The translations under genes were made by a program, and so were the position numbers. Shown one piece after another: positions 1 to 6,480 of a DNA stretch of 9,154 nt (its first letter is position 1; the number at the start of each line of letters is the position of its first letter). This DNA is from an uncultured Lactobacillus sp. (GTDB lineage: Bacteria; Bacillota; Bacilli; Lactobacillales; Lactobacillaceae), in assembly GCA_946409675.1 (NCBI GenBank), contig CAMJXI010000038.1:1-9154 (forward strand), given 5' to 3'. The notes below the pieces were generated by a model, which searched no databases, had not been told where the DNA came from, and saw nothing but the letters and a program-made list of their open reading frames with translations.

Positions 1-140
1 TCCTTTGAACTGAACAACAGATTCTACATCATATAAATAAGATACTGAACCTTCAATGTATGCACATGCATTTATATTTCTTATTTAGAAGACACTGCAA
101 TTAGTTGACTGTCAATACATAGATTACGCTGATAAATTTT

Positions 141-178
141 GGCAAAATAAAAAATCACCCACCAAGGTGAGTGATTTT
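141..178 (-). terminator. Intrinsic terminator after rplL
   Basis: On the minus strand an 8-bp stem (AAAATCAC with GTGATTTT), continued inward past one mismatch by a short CACC/GGTG helix, is followed by a T-rich tract (TTTTTTATTTT). It begins 16 bases past the rplL stop codon and has the standard form of a rho-independent terminator, so it probably ends the rplJ-rplL transcript. Confidence 0.9.
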
Positions 179-193
179 AAGAAAGATTGGGAA

Positions 194-562
194 CTATTTA
201 AGAGTAATAGCTGCGCCAACTTCTTCAAGCTTAGCTTTCATTTCTTCAGCTTCTGCTTTAGTTACGCCTTCTTTGAAGACTTTAGGTGCACCGTCAACGA
301 TGTCCTTAGAATCTTTCAAGCCAAGTCCAGTGATTTCACGAACTGCTTTGATAACTTTAACCTTTTCTTGACCAACTTCAGTCAATTCAACGTCAAATGA
401 ATCTTTTTCTTCTTCAGCAGCAGCGCCAGCAGCACCAGCAGCAGCTACAGGAGCAGCTGCAGTAACGCCAAATTCTTCTTCGATTGCTTTAACTAAGTCG
501 TTCAATTCAAGAATAGTAGCTTCTTTAATTTGATCAATAATTGCTTTTGTATCTAAAGCCAT
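194..562 (-). CDS. rplL: 50S ribosomal protein L7/L12
   Basis: This 122-aa acidic stalk protein of the large ribosomal subunit binds L10 as dimers and recruits translation factor GTPases. The N-terminal dimerisation and L10-binding part (about 1-30) is followed by an Ala-rich hinge (about 35-50). The conserved C-terminal domain runs from about 54 to 122 and includes [19 protein letters not shown] and the segment [12 protein letters not shown]. The length is normal for the family. The ATG start has a GGAGGA Shine-Dalgarno at 572-577. It lies 51 bases downstream of rplJ and shares its transcript and its L10-leader control. A terminator follows the stop. No promoter of its own is convincing. Confidence 0.98.
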   Translation of the reverse strand: MALDTKAIIDQIKEATILELNDLVKAIEEEFGVTAAAPVAAAGAAGAAAEEEKDSFDVELTEVGQEKVKVIKAVREITGLGLKDSKDIVDGAPKVFKEGVTKAEAEEMKAKLEEVGAAITLK

Positions 563-613
563 GATTTTTTTCCTCCGAAAATATTATATGTTTGTTTTTT
601 TAAAGATTAATAA

Positions 614-1117
614 TTAAGCAGCAGGTTCTTCTTTTGATTCTGCAACAGCCTTAACAGCGTATGCAACATTACGAACAGGTGCTTGCAAGACAGAAAGTAA
701 CATAGAAAGTAAACCTTCGTATGTTGGAAGAGTAGCAAGTTCATTGATTTGATCAAGAGTTGCAACTTTTCCTTCAATCATTCCGCCTTTGACTTCAAGT
801 GCTTCAATATTCTTAGCATATTTAGCAAGAATACGAGCAGGTGCGACTACATCTTCGTTAGAAAATGCAATAGCAGTTGGTCCAACAAAGATATCATCCA
901 AACCTTCGTAACCAGCAATATCTGCTGCACGACGAAGATAAGTATTTTTGATAACTTCCATTTTCACACCTGAATCACGTAATTCTTTACGCAATGCAGT
1001 AACTTGTTCAACGGTTAAACCAAGATAATCAACAACTACGGCTGACTTAGCGTCAGCGAATTGTTTAACAATTCCATCAACAATAGTTGATTTTTGTGCA
1101 ATAGCAGCTTCACTCAT
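614..1117 (-). CDS. rplJ: 50S ribosomal protein L10
   Basis: L10 anchors L7/L12 dimers to 23S rRNA at the GTPase-associated centre. The start used here is the ATG at 1115-1117, giving 167 aa beginning [10 protein letters not shown]. It is preceded by GGAGGT at 1127-1132 with a 9-base spacer. An open frame continues upstream to another ATG at 1160-1162, but that would translate the end of the RNA leader and lacks a good ribosome site. Family features are [13 protein letters not shown] near the N terminus, the [22 protein letters not shown] segment (about 43-64), the [10 protein letters not shown] motif and a C-terminal L12-binding helix. It is the first gene of a rplJ-rplL operon behind an autoregulatory L10 leader. 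Confidence 0.97.
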   Translation of the reverse strand: MSEAAIAQKSTIVDGIVKQFADAKSAVVVDYLGLTVEQVTALRKELRDSGVKMEVIKNTYLRRAADIAGYEGLDDIFVGPTAIAFSNEDVVAPARILAKYAKNIEALEVKGGMIEGKVATLDQINELATLPTYEGLLSMLLSVLQAPVRNVAYAVKAVAESKEEPAA

Positions 1118-1270
1118 GTATATTTGACCTCCATATTTATTTATGAACCTATCAAGAACCAAATAAAAACTTCACGCCCTAAGACATGAAGTTTAATTAA
1201 CCACATTATCTTCTGGCCTCGGCGGGATATTGAGACTTTCGTCACCCGAGTCTTAGGTAGAATTCACATG
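1118..1270 (-). ncRNA. L10 (rplJ) ribosomal protein leader with attenuator
   Basis: The transcribed leader carries the hallmarks of the bacterial L10 leader. There is a helix CTCGG/CCGAG (around 1217-1250) with a GAC-GAAA-GTC hairpin (GNRA tetraloop) at 1233-1242. The bulged purine/GC arrangement between them fits a kink-turn. A terminator hairpin lies further downstream. The 8-mer CCTAAGAC at 1250-1257 (minus strand) is exactly complementary to GTCTTAGG at 1178-1185, inside the terminator loop, so the two can form an alternative pairing. Free L10 (with L12) is known to bind such leaders and lower operon expression when in excess. Confidence 0.88.
1161..1194 (-). terminator. Attenuator terminator of the L10 leader
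   Basis: The minus strand shows stem AAACTTCA/TGAAGTTT with a 12-base loop, followed by the tract TTTTTATTT. It lies about 45 bases before the rplJ start, so it must be conditional. Its loop contains GTCTTAGG, which can pair instead with the 5' part of the leader. Confidence 0.8.
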
Positions 1271-1276
1271 TAGATT

Positions 1277-1305
1277 ATATTACATTGATTTAGTGCTGCT
1301 GTCAA
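1277..1305 (-). promoter_or_regulatory. Sigma-A promoter of rplJ-rplL
   Basis: A consensus -35 TTGACA (1300-1305) is separated by 17 bases from a -10 TAATAT (1277-1282). The expected start is near 1270, just before the L10 leader. The whole promoter overlaps the last ten codons of the upstream membrane-protein gene, and the TAA stop of that gene forms the first three bases of the -10 box. Confidence 0.85.
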
Positions 1306-2848
1306 GAGCTTTTGCAGCATGTTTTGGTGCAGTGTCCTTCTTAATCTTGACCATGAAGTGCAACAAGGATCCTTCGAGGAATGACAGAATAAATGTCGCA
1401 AACAAGAAGTCCATGATATTACCCGAGTAGGCTGCTGCGATGAGGATAATTCCCACCCCAGAGAGCAAGACCGAGTTCAAGAAAGTCTTGTATTTCTTTT
1501 TGAGCACCCATAAGACGCCGGCATACAAGAAGCAAGCCACATATGGTCCAAGCAGCAGAATCATCCCGATATATCCCATGCTGTAAGATTGGGAGAAGAA
1601 GTCTCGTTCATAGTTGAAAAGATTGTTCATTCGGGTATACGTAATCCCAAAAAGCTTATCGAGCTTGCGGTTGTTGATTGTTGAAATCCGATTCAGCATC
1701 GCATTTTCAATCAAGCGGTTATTCGTGCGATCTTGTGCTGGCCATTTCATGACGCTGTACCAGAAATCTGGATCGTACTTGTATGGGTAGCGCTTGATGA
1801 CAAAACGTTTGATTAAATGGAACTTTTTATAATTTTTAAGGATGAATTTTTCTTTGAGAATCTTTTGCTCAGAAGCATTCTTACCTTCCATCGATTTCTC
1901 AAGGGCGGCAATCTTCACTTGTTCCTTCTTAATCGCCTCATCGCTTTCCCTAACGCTTGCTACTGAATCATCAGTGGCAGCACGAGAGAAACTAGGAGAT
2001 GACGGATAGAGTGCTAAGGAGAGCAAAATAACGACGGCAAACGAAATCGCATGGACCTTCTTGAATTGGAAGTTCTTCATCACAAAATGATGGAACAGTG
2101 CAAAACAGAGTACTAACACGGAAGCGGCCACGAAACCTAAGGTAGCAACCTTGGTCCCAATCATGAACATCGAGAGTGGCAAGATTCCCATCAATATGGC
2201 ATTCCACAAGTTAGGTTTCTTCAAGAAGTAATACCACATCACTGGTGTCAGTAAGAGTAAGACTCCACTTGTCGTGTTCCCAAAATAGAAAATTCCTTTG
2301 GAAGCTAGGTCGTAGAAACTGAAATATTGGCGGTTAACGAACCAGTTGAAGAAGTTCCCGTGAATCAGGTGGTCACTGTAACTACTGATTGAAATCAAAG
2401 TCAGGTTGGTCACGATAATCGTTCCAGAAATGGACGCAACTAACGTTTTAACGACTGTGCCAATATTGTCTTCGGTGATATCCGTTTTCGAGAAGAGGAA
2501 CATCGTAAAGAGTGGTAAGAGCATCCGCACGACATAGAATAATTCCCCGACAACTGAAAACTTGAAGTTTCCAGGCACTACAGACTGGAAGAAACCGGCG
2601 TTCCAGACGTGTAAGACGAAATAGATCCCGAGAACCGCAATATAGGTATAAACCCACCACTTCTGATCACGTAAACGATAAGACCGTAGAAACATCACGA
2701 ACAGTACAAACACAAGGAGAATCCGGATGATCGTTGGAACGGCAAACGGTAATAGATTAGAGACCGGTGGCACATACCAGTAGTAAATATCTAGCAGTGG
2801 TTGGATCATGATAAAAAGAATTAGTACTTTTTTTAATTTGGCTTGCAC
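1280..2848 (-). CDS. O-antigen-ligase-like polytopic membrane protein
   Basis: This 522-aa protein has about 11 predicted membrane segments (roughly 8-26, 33-54, 64-83, 99-119, 130-154, 187-208, 214-232, 234-257, 267-284, 424-449 and 458-500). A large hydrophilic loop lies at about 288-420, ahead of the final helices. This matches the topology of the Wzy/WaaL-type O-antigen ligase or polymerase superfamily. Family-like motifs are GIFYFGNTTSGVLLLLTP (185-202), IGTKVATLGF (230-239) and GYIGMILLLGPY (425-436). Members act on lipid-linked glycans outside the membrane, so a role in capsule, exopolysaccharide or wall-glycan assembly is inferred; the substrate is unknown. The start is GTG with GGAG 7 bases upstream. 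It stands alone between rplA and rplJ, where no such gene is normally expected. The loop at 300-335 is charged and could be helical or coiled-coil. Confidence 0.75.
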   Translation of the reverse strand: MQAKLKKVLILFIMIQPLLDIYYWYVPPVSNLLPFAVPTIIRILLVFVLFVMFLRSYRLRDQKWWVYTYIAVLGIYFVLHVWNAGFFQSVVPGNFKFSVVGELFYVVRMLLPLFTMFLFSKTDITEDNIGTVVKTLVASISGTIIVTNLTLISISSYSDHLIHGNFFNWFVNRQYFSFYDLASKGIFYFGNTTSGVLLLLTPVMWYYFLKKPNLWNAILMGILPLSMFMIGTKVATLGFVAASVLVLCFALFHHFVMKNFQFKKVHAISFAVVILLSLALYPSSPSFSRAATDDSVASVRESDEAIKKEQVKIAALEKSMEGKNASEQKILKEKFILKNYKKFHLIKRFVIKRYPYKYDPDFWYSVMKWPAQDRTNNRLIENAMLNRISTINNRKLDKLFGITYTRMNNLFNYERDFFSQSYSMGYIGMILLLGPYVACFLYAGVLWVLKKKYKTFLNSVLLSGVGIILIAAAYSGNIMDFLFATFILSFLEGSLLHFMVKIKKDTAPKHAAKALDSSTKSM

Positions 2849-2886
2849 GAGCGCACTCCATTCTAAATTAATTCCACACTTTAAAC

Positions 2887-2892
2887 ATTATA
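2887..2892 (-). promoter_or_regulatory. Candidate -10 box for the membrane-protein gene
   Basis: A perfect TATAAT sits at the downstream end of the T-tract of the rplA terminator, 38 bases before the GTG start. The best -35 at 17 bases (TACTAA) is poor and would fall inside the terminator stem, so this is a weak proposal. Terminator read-through is the alternative source of transcript. Confidence 0.35.
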
Positions 2893-2942
2893 ATAAAAAA
2901 ACCCTGAGATTAGTAGCTCAAAAGCAACTAAATTCAGAGTTT
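2891..2942 (-). terminator. Intrinsic terminator after rplK-rplA
   Basis: A long interrupted hairpin follows the rplA stop: AACTCTGA pairs with TCAGGGTT, then a 2x2 internal loop, TTAGT/ACTAA, a mismatch, GC/GC and the loop TTTTGA. On the minus strand it is followed by TTTTTTTATTATAA. It separates the ribosomal operon from the membrane-protein gene. Confidence 0.9.
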
Positions 2943-2962
2943 ATGATTAATTTAAAATTAAA

Positions 2963-3652
2963 TTAATCGTTTGTTGGGTTCAAGTGAATCCCAGGGCCAA
3001 ATGTTGCTGCCATTGAAAGACTAGTTACATATTGACCTTTAACAGATGCTGGACGAGCTTTGACAATGACGTCACGGATTGTGTTAAAGTTTTCAACTAA
3101 TTTTTCGTCGTCAAAAGAAACTTTACCGATTGGTGCGTGGATAAGTCCTTCTTTATCAACACGGTAAGTTACCTTACCAGCTTTAACTTCTTCAACAGCC
3201 TTTGCTACATCCATAGTAACAGTACCTGTCTTAGGGTTAGGCATTAAGCCTTTAGGTCCAAGAACACGACCAAGTTGACCAACTTTAGCCATCATTTGAG
3301 GTGTTGAAACAACAACATCAAAATCAAACCAGCCGTCTTTGATCTTGTTAACCAAGTCATCTGAGCCGACTTCATCAGCACCAGCAGCAGTTGCTTGTTT
3401 AGCTTGTTCACCTTCAGCAAATACGATCACTTTTTGTGATTTACCAGTACCATTAGGTAGAACAACGGCACCACGTAATTGTTGGTCAGCTTGTTTTGGA
3501 TCCAAGTTTAAGTTAAATGCAACTTCAACAGATGCATCAAAATTTGCATAGCTAGTTTCCTTAACTAATGCAACAGCTTCAACAGCTGTATATAATTTAT
3601 CACTATCTACTTTTTTAGCAGCTTCAATATATTTCTTACCATGCTTTGGCAT
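2963..3652 (-). CDS. rplA: 50S ribosomal protein L1
   Basis: L1 forms the mobile stalk at the 50S E site and also represses translation of its own mRNA. The start used is the ATG at 3650-3652, giving 229 aa beginning [16 protein letters not shown]. It has a strong AAGGAGG at 3661-3667 with 8 bases of spacing. The longer open frame up to 3724 would translate the L1-type operator and is rejected. Family motifs are the signature [19 protein letters not shown] (127-145), the [21 protein letters not shown] region (46-66) and a C-terminal [18 protein letters not shown]. The length is typical. It follows rplK by 103 bases and is followed by a terminator. Confidence 0.97.
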   Translation of the reverse strand: MPKHGKKYIEAAKKVDSDKLYTAVEAVALVKETSYANFDASVEVAFNLNLDPKQADQQLRGAVVLPNGTGKSQKVIVFAEGEQAKQATAAGADEVGSDDLVNKIKDGWFDFDVVVSTPQMMAKVGQLGRVLGPKGLMPNPKTGTVTMDVAKAVEEVKAGKVTYRVDKEGLIHAPIGKVSFDDEKLVENFNTIRDVIVKARPASVKGQYVTSLSMAATFGPGIHLNPTND

Positions 3653-3673
3653 GTATTCTTCCTCCTTGCAAAT

Positions 3674-3699
3674 GTGGTCAACGGGCAAAGCCCTCCCAC
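3674..3699 (-). promoter_or_regulatory. L1-binding-type RNA operator before rplA
   Basis: On the minus strand the RNA would fold as GTGG, GA bulge, GGGC, loop TTT, GCCC, asymmetric GTTGA, then CCAC. The 5' half GTGGGAGG-GCTTTG resembles the 23S rRNA helix 76 sequence (GUGGGAGGCUUUG) that L1 contacts. It ends six bases before the rplA Shine-Dalgarno, which suits translational repression by L1. This is its second occurrence in the operon. Confidence 0.65.
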
Positions 3700-3755
3700 T
3701 TGATTTATTAGCTTTCACTAACAATCCGACATATTTTCAAAGTTGAACTTAGAAG

Positions 3756-4181
3756 TTAGTCAATAACTTCTAAGCCCATGCTTCTTGCAGTTCCTTCAAC
3801 CATGCGCATTGCTGCTTCAACGTCAGCTGCGTTTAGGTCTTGCATCTTGGTTTCAGCGATTTCCTGAACTTGAGCTTTGGTTACTTTAGCAACCTTCTTA
3901 GTATTTGGTTCGCCTGAACCTTTTTGAACGTTAGCAGCCTTCTTCAAAAGAATAGCTGCTGGTGGAGTCTTAGTAACGAAGTCGAATGAACGATCTTCAT
4001 ATACTGAGATAACCACTGGAATTAACATTCCTTTTTGATCAGCGGTACGAGCGTTAAAGTCCTTAGTGAAACCAACAATGTTGATTCCGGCTTGACCTAA
4101 TGCTGGTCCAACTGGTGGTGCAGGTGTTGCTGCTCCTGCAGGGATTTGTAACTTAACAACGTTTATAACTTTTTTTGCCAC
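3756..4181 (-). CDS. rplK: 50S ribosomal protein L11
   Basis: L11 is a 141-aa protein that binds the GTPase-associated region of 23S rRNA together with L10. The N-terminal domain carries the proline-rich [20 protein letters not shown] (13-32) and the [12 protein letters not shown] segment. The C-terminal rRNA-binding domain (about 70-141) contains [12 protein letters not shown]. It starts with GTG (codons GTG GCA AAA) behind AAGGAGG at 4191-4197 with 9 bases of spacing. It is the first gene of the rplK-rplA operon, with its own extended -10 promoter and an L1-type operator in its leader. Confidence 0.98.
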   Translation of the reverse strand: MAKKVINVVKLQIPAGAATPAPPVGPALGQAGINIVGFTKDFNARTADQKGMLIPVVISVYEDRSFDFVTKTPPAAILLKKAANVQKGSGEPNTKKVAKVTKAQVQEIAETKMQDLNAADVEAAMRMVEGTARSMGLEVID

Positions 4182-4207
4182 GTGACGATACCTCCTTGAG
4201 TCAGTGA

Positions 4208-4241
4208 TGCGGTTATAGTGGGGAATTTTTCCCCTCCCACA
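4208..4241 (-). promoter_or_regulatory. L1-binding-type RNA operator before rplK
   Basis: The minus-strand RNA forms an outer helix TGTGG/CCGCA, a GA bulge, an inner helix GGGGAA/TTCCCC with a three-base AAA loop, and an asymmetric ACTATAA on the 3' side. It shares the GTGGGAGGG core and architecture with the second copy before rplA. It lies 11 bases upstream of the rplK ribosome site. L1 is known to repress the L11-L1 operon at such rRNA-like sites. Confidence 0.75.
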
Positions 4242-4260
4242 TTTATAAACATACTAGAAT

Positions 4261-4289
4261 AATATAGCATCTCCAGTACAACTTAGCAA
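4261..4289 (-). promoter_or_regulatory. Sigma-A promoter of rplK-rplA
   Basis: The -35 TTGCTA (4284-4289), a 17-base spacer and a -10 TATATT (4261-4266) preceded by TGC make an extended -10 promoter. Transcription should begin near 4254, giving a leader of about 70 bases that holds the L1-type operator. Confidence 0.75.
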
Positions 4290-4328
4290 TAAATATTTTA
4301 CATTTTTCTGGAACTTATCAGTCAAAAA

Positions 4329-4871
4329 TTAAAGTTTTTCAACTTGGTCAAAATCGAGTTCGGCGTTAGTTTGACGACCAAACATATCAATATCAACAAA
4401 TAATTTGAATTTATCTGCTTGCACTTCAGTGATTTTACCAACCATCTTGTTGAATGCACCTTCAGTGATTGTAACGCTCTCACCGACTTCGTATTCAACG
4501 TCAGAATGACGAGCAGCGCCACCCATTGAAGCTAACACATGGTCAATTTCTTCATCAAGCAATGGGGCTGGCTTTGAACCGGCACCATGACTACCAACGA
4601 ATCCAGTAACTCCAGGTGTATTACGCACAACGAACCAAGATTCGTCTGTCATGACCATTTCGACCAAGACATAACCTGGGAAAACTTTTTCCATTTCGAT
4701 TTCTTTTTTACCATTCTTTTGTTCTACTTTTTGTTCTTCTGGCACAATGACACGGAAAATATTATTTTCCATTCCCATTGATTGAGCACGGGATATTAGG
4801 TTAGCTTTAACCTTATTTTCGTAACCTGAATATGTGTGTAGGACGTACCATTTTTTTTCAAATGTTTCCAT
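4329..4871 (-). CDS. nusG: Transcription termination/antitermination protein NusG
   Basis: NusG binds RNA polymerase near the clamp and affects pausing, processivity and termination. This 180-aa protein has the NGN domain (about 6-115), with KWYVLHTYSGYENKVKANL at 7-25, FPGYVLV at 64-70 and the NTPGVTGFVG motif at 84-93. A C-terminal KOW domain follows (about 127-180; EVGESVTITEGAF). The ATG is preceded by AAGGAG with a 6-base spacer. Length and domains are standard. It lies downstream of secE but is separated from it by a promoter-like sequence and a terminator hairpin, so it may be expressed from its own controlled transcript. No clear terminator follows it before the rplK promoter. Confidence 0.98.
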   Translation of the reverse strand: METFEKKWYVLHTYSGYENKVKANLISRAQSMGMENNIFRVIVPEEQKVEQKNGKKEIEMEKVFPGYVLVEMVMTDESWFVVRNTPGVTGFVGSHGAGSKPAPLLDEEIDHVLASMGGAARHSDVEYEVGESVTITEGAFNKMVGKITEVQADKFKLFVDIDMFGRQTNAELDFDQVEKL

Positions 4872-4892
4872 TGTCGACTCCTTAAAATAAAC

Positions 4893-4926
4893 AAAATAAA
4901 AAAACCTCCAACTTGAAGGTTTTTTC
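4893..4926 (-). terminator. Terminator hairpin between secE and nusG
   Basis: The minus strand shows AACCTTC/GGAGGTT (one G-T pair) around a five-base loop, with A-T pairs extending the stem and a tract TTTTTTTATTTTG after it. It ends about 20 bases before the nusG start. It would terminate the rpmG-secE transcript and would lie near the 5' end of any nusG transcript. Confidence 0.8.
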
Positions 4927-4937
4927 CGACTGACAAA

Positions 4938-4966
4938 AGTATATCATAATTTTCGTCAAAAAGTAA
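4938..4966 (-). promoter_or_regulatory. Candidate extended -10 promoter for nusG
   Basis: TGA-TATACT (-10 at 4938-4943) is an extended -10 element. The hexamer 17 bases upstream, TTACTT, is a poor -35. The predicted start near 4931 lies only a few bases before the terminator hairpin. Confidence 0.5.
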
Positions 4967-5134
4967 TTAAAAGAACATAGTTGTTAATTTAGTAAATAAC
5001 AAATCAAGTGCACCAAGGTAGAGGGCAAACAAAATTGATTGGCTAATTACGACACCAGTATCATGGCGATTTTGCTTAGCAGTAGGCCAAGTAACTAGTT
5101 TCATTTCTGCGATCACATTTTTAAAAAATTTCAT
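4967..5134 (-). CDS. secE: Preprotein translocase subunit SecE
   Basis: SecE is the small membrane subunit that clamps SecY in the protein-export channel. Translating from the ATG at 5132-5134 gives 55 aa: an amphipathic N-terminal helix with the family signature EMKLVTWPT (10-18, the conserved K-x-V-x-W-P), then one hydrophobic segment (about 27-47), ending in MFF. The length is typical for Gram-positive single-span SecE. The ribosome site GGAG at 5141-5144 overlaps the rpmG stop codon, so the two genes are tightly linked and probably translationally coupled. rpmG-secE-nusG is a common bacterial order. Confidence 0.95.
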   Translation of the reverse strand: MKFFKNVIAEMKLVTWPTAKQNRHDTGVVISQSILFALYLGALDLLFTKLTTMFF

Positions 5135-5143
5135 TGTTTGCTC

Positions 5144-5293
5144 CTATCTCGTTTCCTTATGAATAGTATATTTACCACAATGTTTACAAAATTTGTTTAA
5201 TTCCAAACGTTCTGTACGGTTCTTATTTTCTGCAACGTTGTAGTTTCGATTACCACAAACCGTGCACGCTAACGCGACTTTTCTAACTGACAT
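5144..5293 (-). CDS. rpmG: 50S ribosomal protein L33 (zinc-ribbon form)
   Basis: The product is a 49-aa large-subunit protein. Translation from the ATG at 5291-5293 gives [20 protein letters not shown], followed by the L33-typical [18 protein letters not shown] segment. Four cysteines in two CxxC pairs (C10/C13 and C36/C39) mark it as the zinc-binding type rather than the cysteine-free paralogue. The Shine-Dalgarno AGGTGA is weak and close to the start. The TAG stop overlaps the ribosome site of secE, nine bases before that gene. The transcript probably starts at the extended -10 near 5348-5356. Confidence 0.95.
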   Translation of the reverse strand: MSVRKVALACTVCGNRNYNVAENKNRTERLELNKFCKHCGKYTIHKETR

Positions 5294-5347
5294 TCGTTCA
5301 CCTATCTAAATTTCATGCGAATAATTACGACAAAAAGCACTTCGAAA

Positions 5348-5356
5348 ATTATAGCA
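5348..5356 (-). promoter_or_regulatory. Extended -10 promoter for rpmG-secE
   Basis: TGC-TATAAT is a perfect extended -10 box about 55 bases before rpmG. No good -35 is present at 17-18 bases (TAGGCA or TTAGGC). The box sits within a 9-bp inverted repeat (GAAAATTAT and ATAATTTTC, 5344-5364). Confidence 0.65.
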
Positions 5357-5373
5357 TAATTTTCAGTAGTTGC

Positions 5374-6465
5374 CTAATTTAATTTAGCCATGGTGTAACC
5401 CGAGTCGTCAACTAATTTGAATTTACCTTCAAGCCCGGAGGTAATATAGACTTTCTTGTCTTTCGTGACAAAAATAGCTTCTGTATCCTTGCTGGCTTCA
5501 ATATACTTGATACCTTCCACTAAGCCTTTATCAAAAGTAGCGGTTGAAAGACCATCACCATCAACAGATTTCTTGGTGATAATTGAAACACCCATCAAGT
5601 TATTATCGAACGGATAACCAGTCTTAGGGTTCATCAAGTGCATGTAGATCTTGTCGTTAACTTCGAGGTAACGTTCGTAGATACCAGAGGTCACGACCGT
5701 TTCGTTTGTTGCTGGCAAGCTGCCAAGTGGTGTACCACGGGTAGCTTTAGGATCTTGAATCCCGACGTTCCAAGGTTTGTTGGTGCCGGTTGGTGACTTA
5801 CCCATCACGAAGATGTTCCCACCTAAATCGATAATCGCTGTGTTAACTCCCTCTTTTTTGAAGACCTTAACGACTTCGTCGGTGATATAGCCCTTGGCAA
5901 TCCCACCTAAATCAAGTTGCATCCCTTTTTGCTTCAGATAAACTGTTTTATTCTTCTTATCTAAAACAACGTTCTTGTAGTTCACCAATTTCAAGGCTGA
6001 GTCAATTTCAGCTTGGCTAGGTTTTCTCGCGTCGTCAAAACCGATGTGCCAAAGACTTGTAATGGGCCCGATTGCCATATCAAAAGAACCACCAGAGTTC
6101 TTACTGAAGAATTGGGCTTTCTCAACTAAGTCAAAAACATCTGCGCTAACCTTAACGGGTTTAATCCCAGCATTAGCATTGATCTTGTCGACCTCAGAGC
6201 CTTTTTGGTTAACCGTGATCTTGTCCGCTAATTCTTTCACACGGGCAAAACCCTTCTTTAATGCGTCTTCTTTATCCTTGTGATAAATCTTTAAATTAAC
6301 GACTGTCCCCATCAAAAACTTGGTTCCTTCAATAGGAGTTTGCGTTACTTTTGCAGCGGGTGCTTCAGCCTTTTTCGTGCTACTACTATTTGAGCAGGCT
6401 GAAAGGCCTACGGCCGTGACCAAAATTCCCAACACAGCGACAATCTTAATTAATTTTTTCTTCAC
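5374..6465 (-). CDS. apbE: ApbE-family FAD:protein FMN transferase, lipoprotein
   Basis: ApbE enzymes cleave FAD with Mg2+ and attach FMN to Thr/Ser of target proteins. In EET loci this enzyme is called FmnB and acts on PplA outside the membrane. The start chosen is the GTG at 6463-6465 (363 aa): AAGGA at 6475-6479 is 9 bases away, whereas the ATG at 6472-6474 has almost no spacing. A signal peptide ends in a lipobox LSAC (lipid-modified C24). Family motifs are FLMGTVVNLKIY (50-61), SGGSFDMAIGP (124-134), LDLGGIAKGY (184-193), IDLGGNIFVMG (212-222), VTSGIYERY (258-266), YMHLMNPKTGYP (274-285) and the metal-site-like DGDGLSTA (302-309). It lies downstream of pplA, its likely substrate, past a terminator hairpin. 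Confidence 0.93.
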   Translation of the reverse strand: MKKKLIKIVAVLGILVTAVGLSACSNSSSTKKAEAPAAKVTQTPIEGTKFLMGTVVNLKIYHKDKEDALKKGFARVKELADKITVNQKGSEVDKINANAGIKPVKVSADVFDLVEKAQFFSKNSGGSFDMAIGPITSLWHIGFDDARKPSQAEIDSALKLVNYKNVVLDKKNKTVYLKQKGMQLDLGGIAKGYITDEVVKVFKKEGVNTAIIDLGGNIFVMGKSPTGTNKPWNVGIQDPKATRGTPLGSLPATNETVVTSGIYERYLEVNDKIYMHLMNPKTGYPFDNNLMGVSIITKKSVDGDGLSTATFDKGLVEGIKYIEASKDTEAIFVTKDKKVYITSGLEGKFKLVDDSGYTMAKLN

Positions 6466-6474
6466 AATAATCAT

Positions 6475-6479
6475 TCCTT
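6475..6479 (-). promoter_or_regulatory. Shine-Dalgarno that decides the apbE start
   Basis: AAGGA is immediately followed by ATG (6472-6474), too close for initiation, and lies nine bases from GTG (6463-6465). The GTG also gives a normal lipoprotein N terminus, MKKKLIKIVAVLG. Confidence 0.7.
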
Positions 6480-6480
6480 A

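Noticed and set aside
1..140. Short open stretches at the left edge: 11 codons ending at 34-36 on the plus strand, and a minus-strand frame with a protein-like run toward position 1.
   Set aside because: Neither shows a start codon with ribosome site inside the window, and both are too short to identify. TTGACA at 110-115 (minus) lacks a convincing -10. I see no supportable feature here.
167..400. Plus-strand open frames within the ribosomal, nusG and apbE genes (for example 167-400, 749-973, 3339-3551, 4587-4781, 6044-6283).
   Set aside because: They are antisense shadows of clearly identified genes, with no family resemblance or ribosome sites.
563..613. TATAAT in the rplJ-rplL gap as a separate rplL promoter.
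   Set aside because: No -35 is present at a suitable distance, and the gap is AT-rich, so the hexamer is expected by chance.
1118..1162. Upstream in-frame extension of rplJ (15 extra residues).
   Set aside because: It would translate the end of the L10 leader. The ATG at 1115 has a strong GGAGGT and gives the normal L10 N terminus.
3653..3724. Upstream in-frame extension of rplA (24 extra residues).
   Set aside because: It overlaps the L1-type operator and the real AAGGAGG. The downstream ATG gives the normal L1 start and length.
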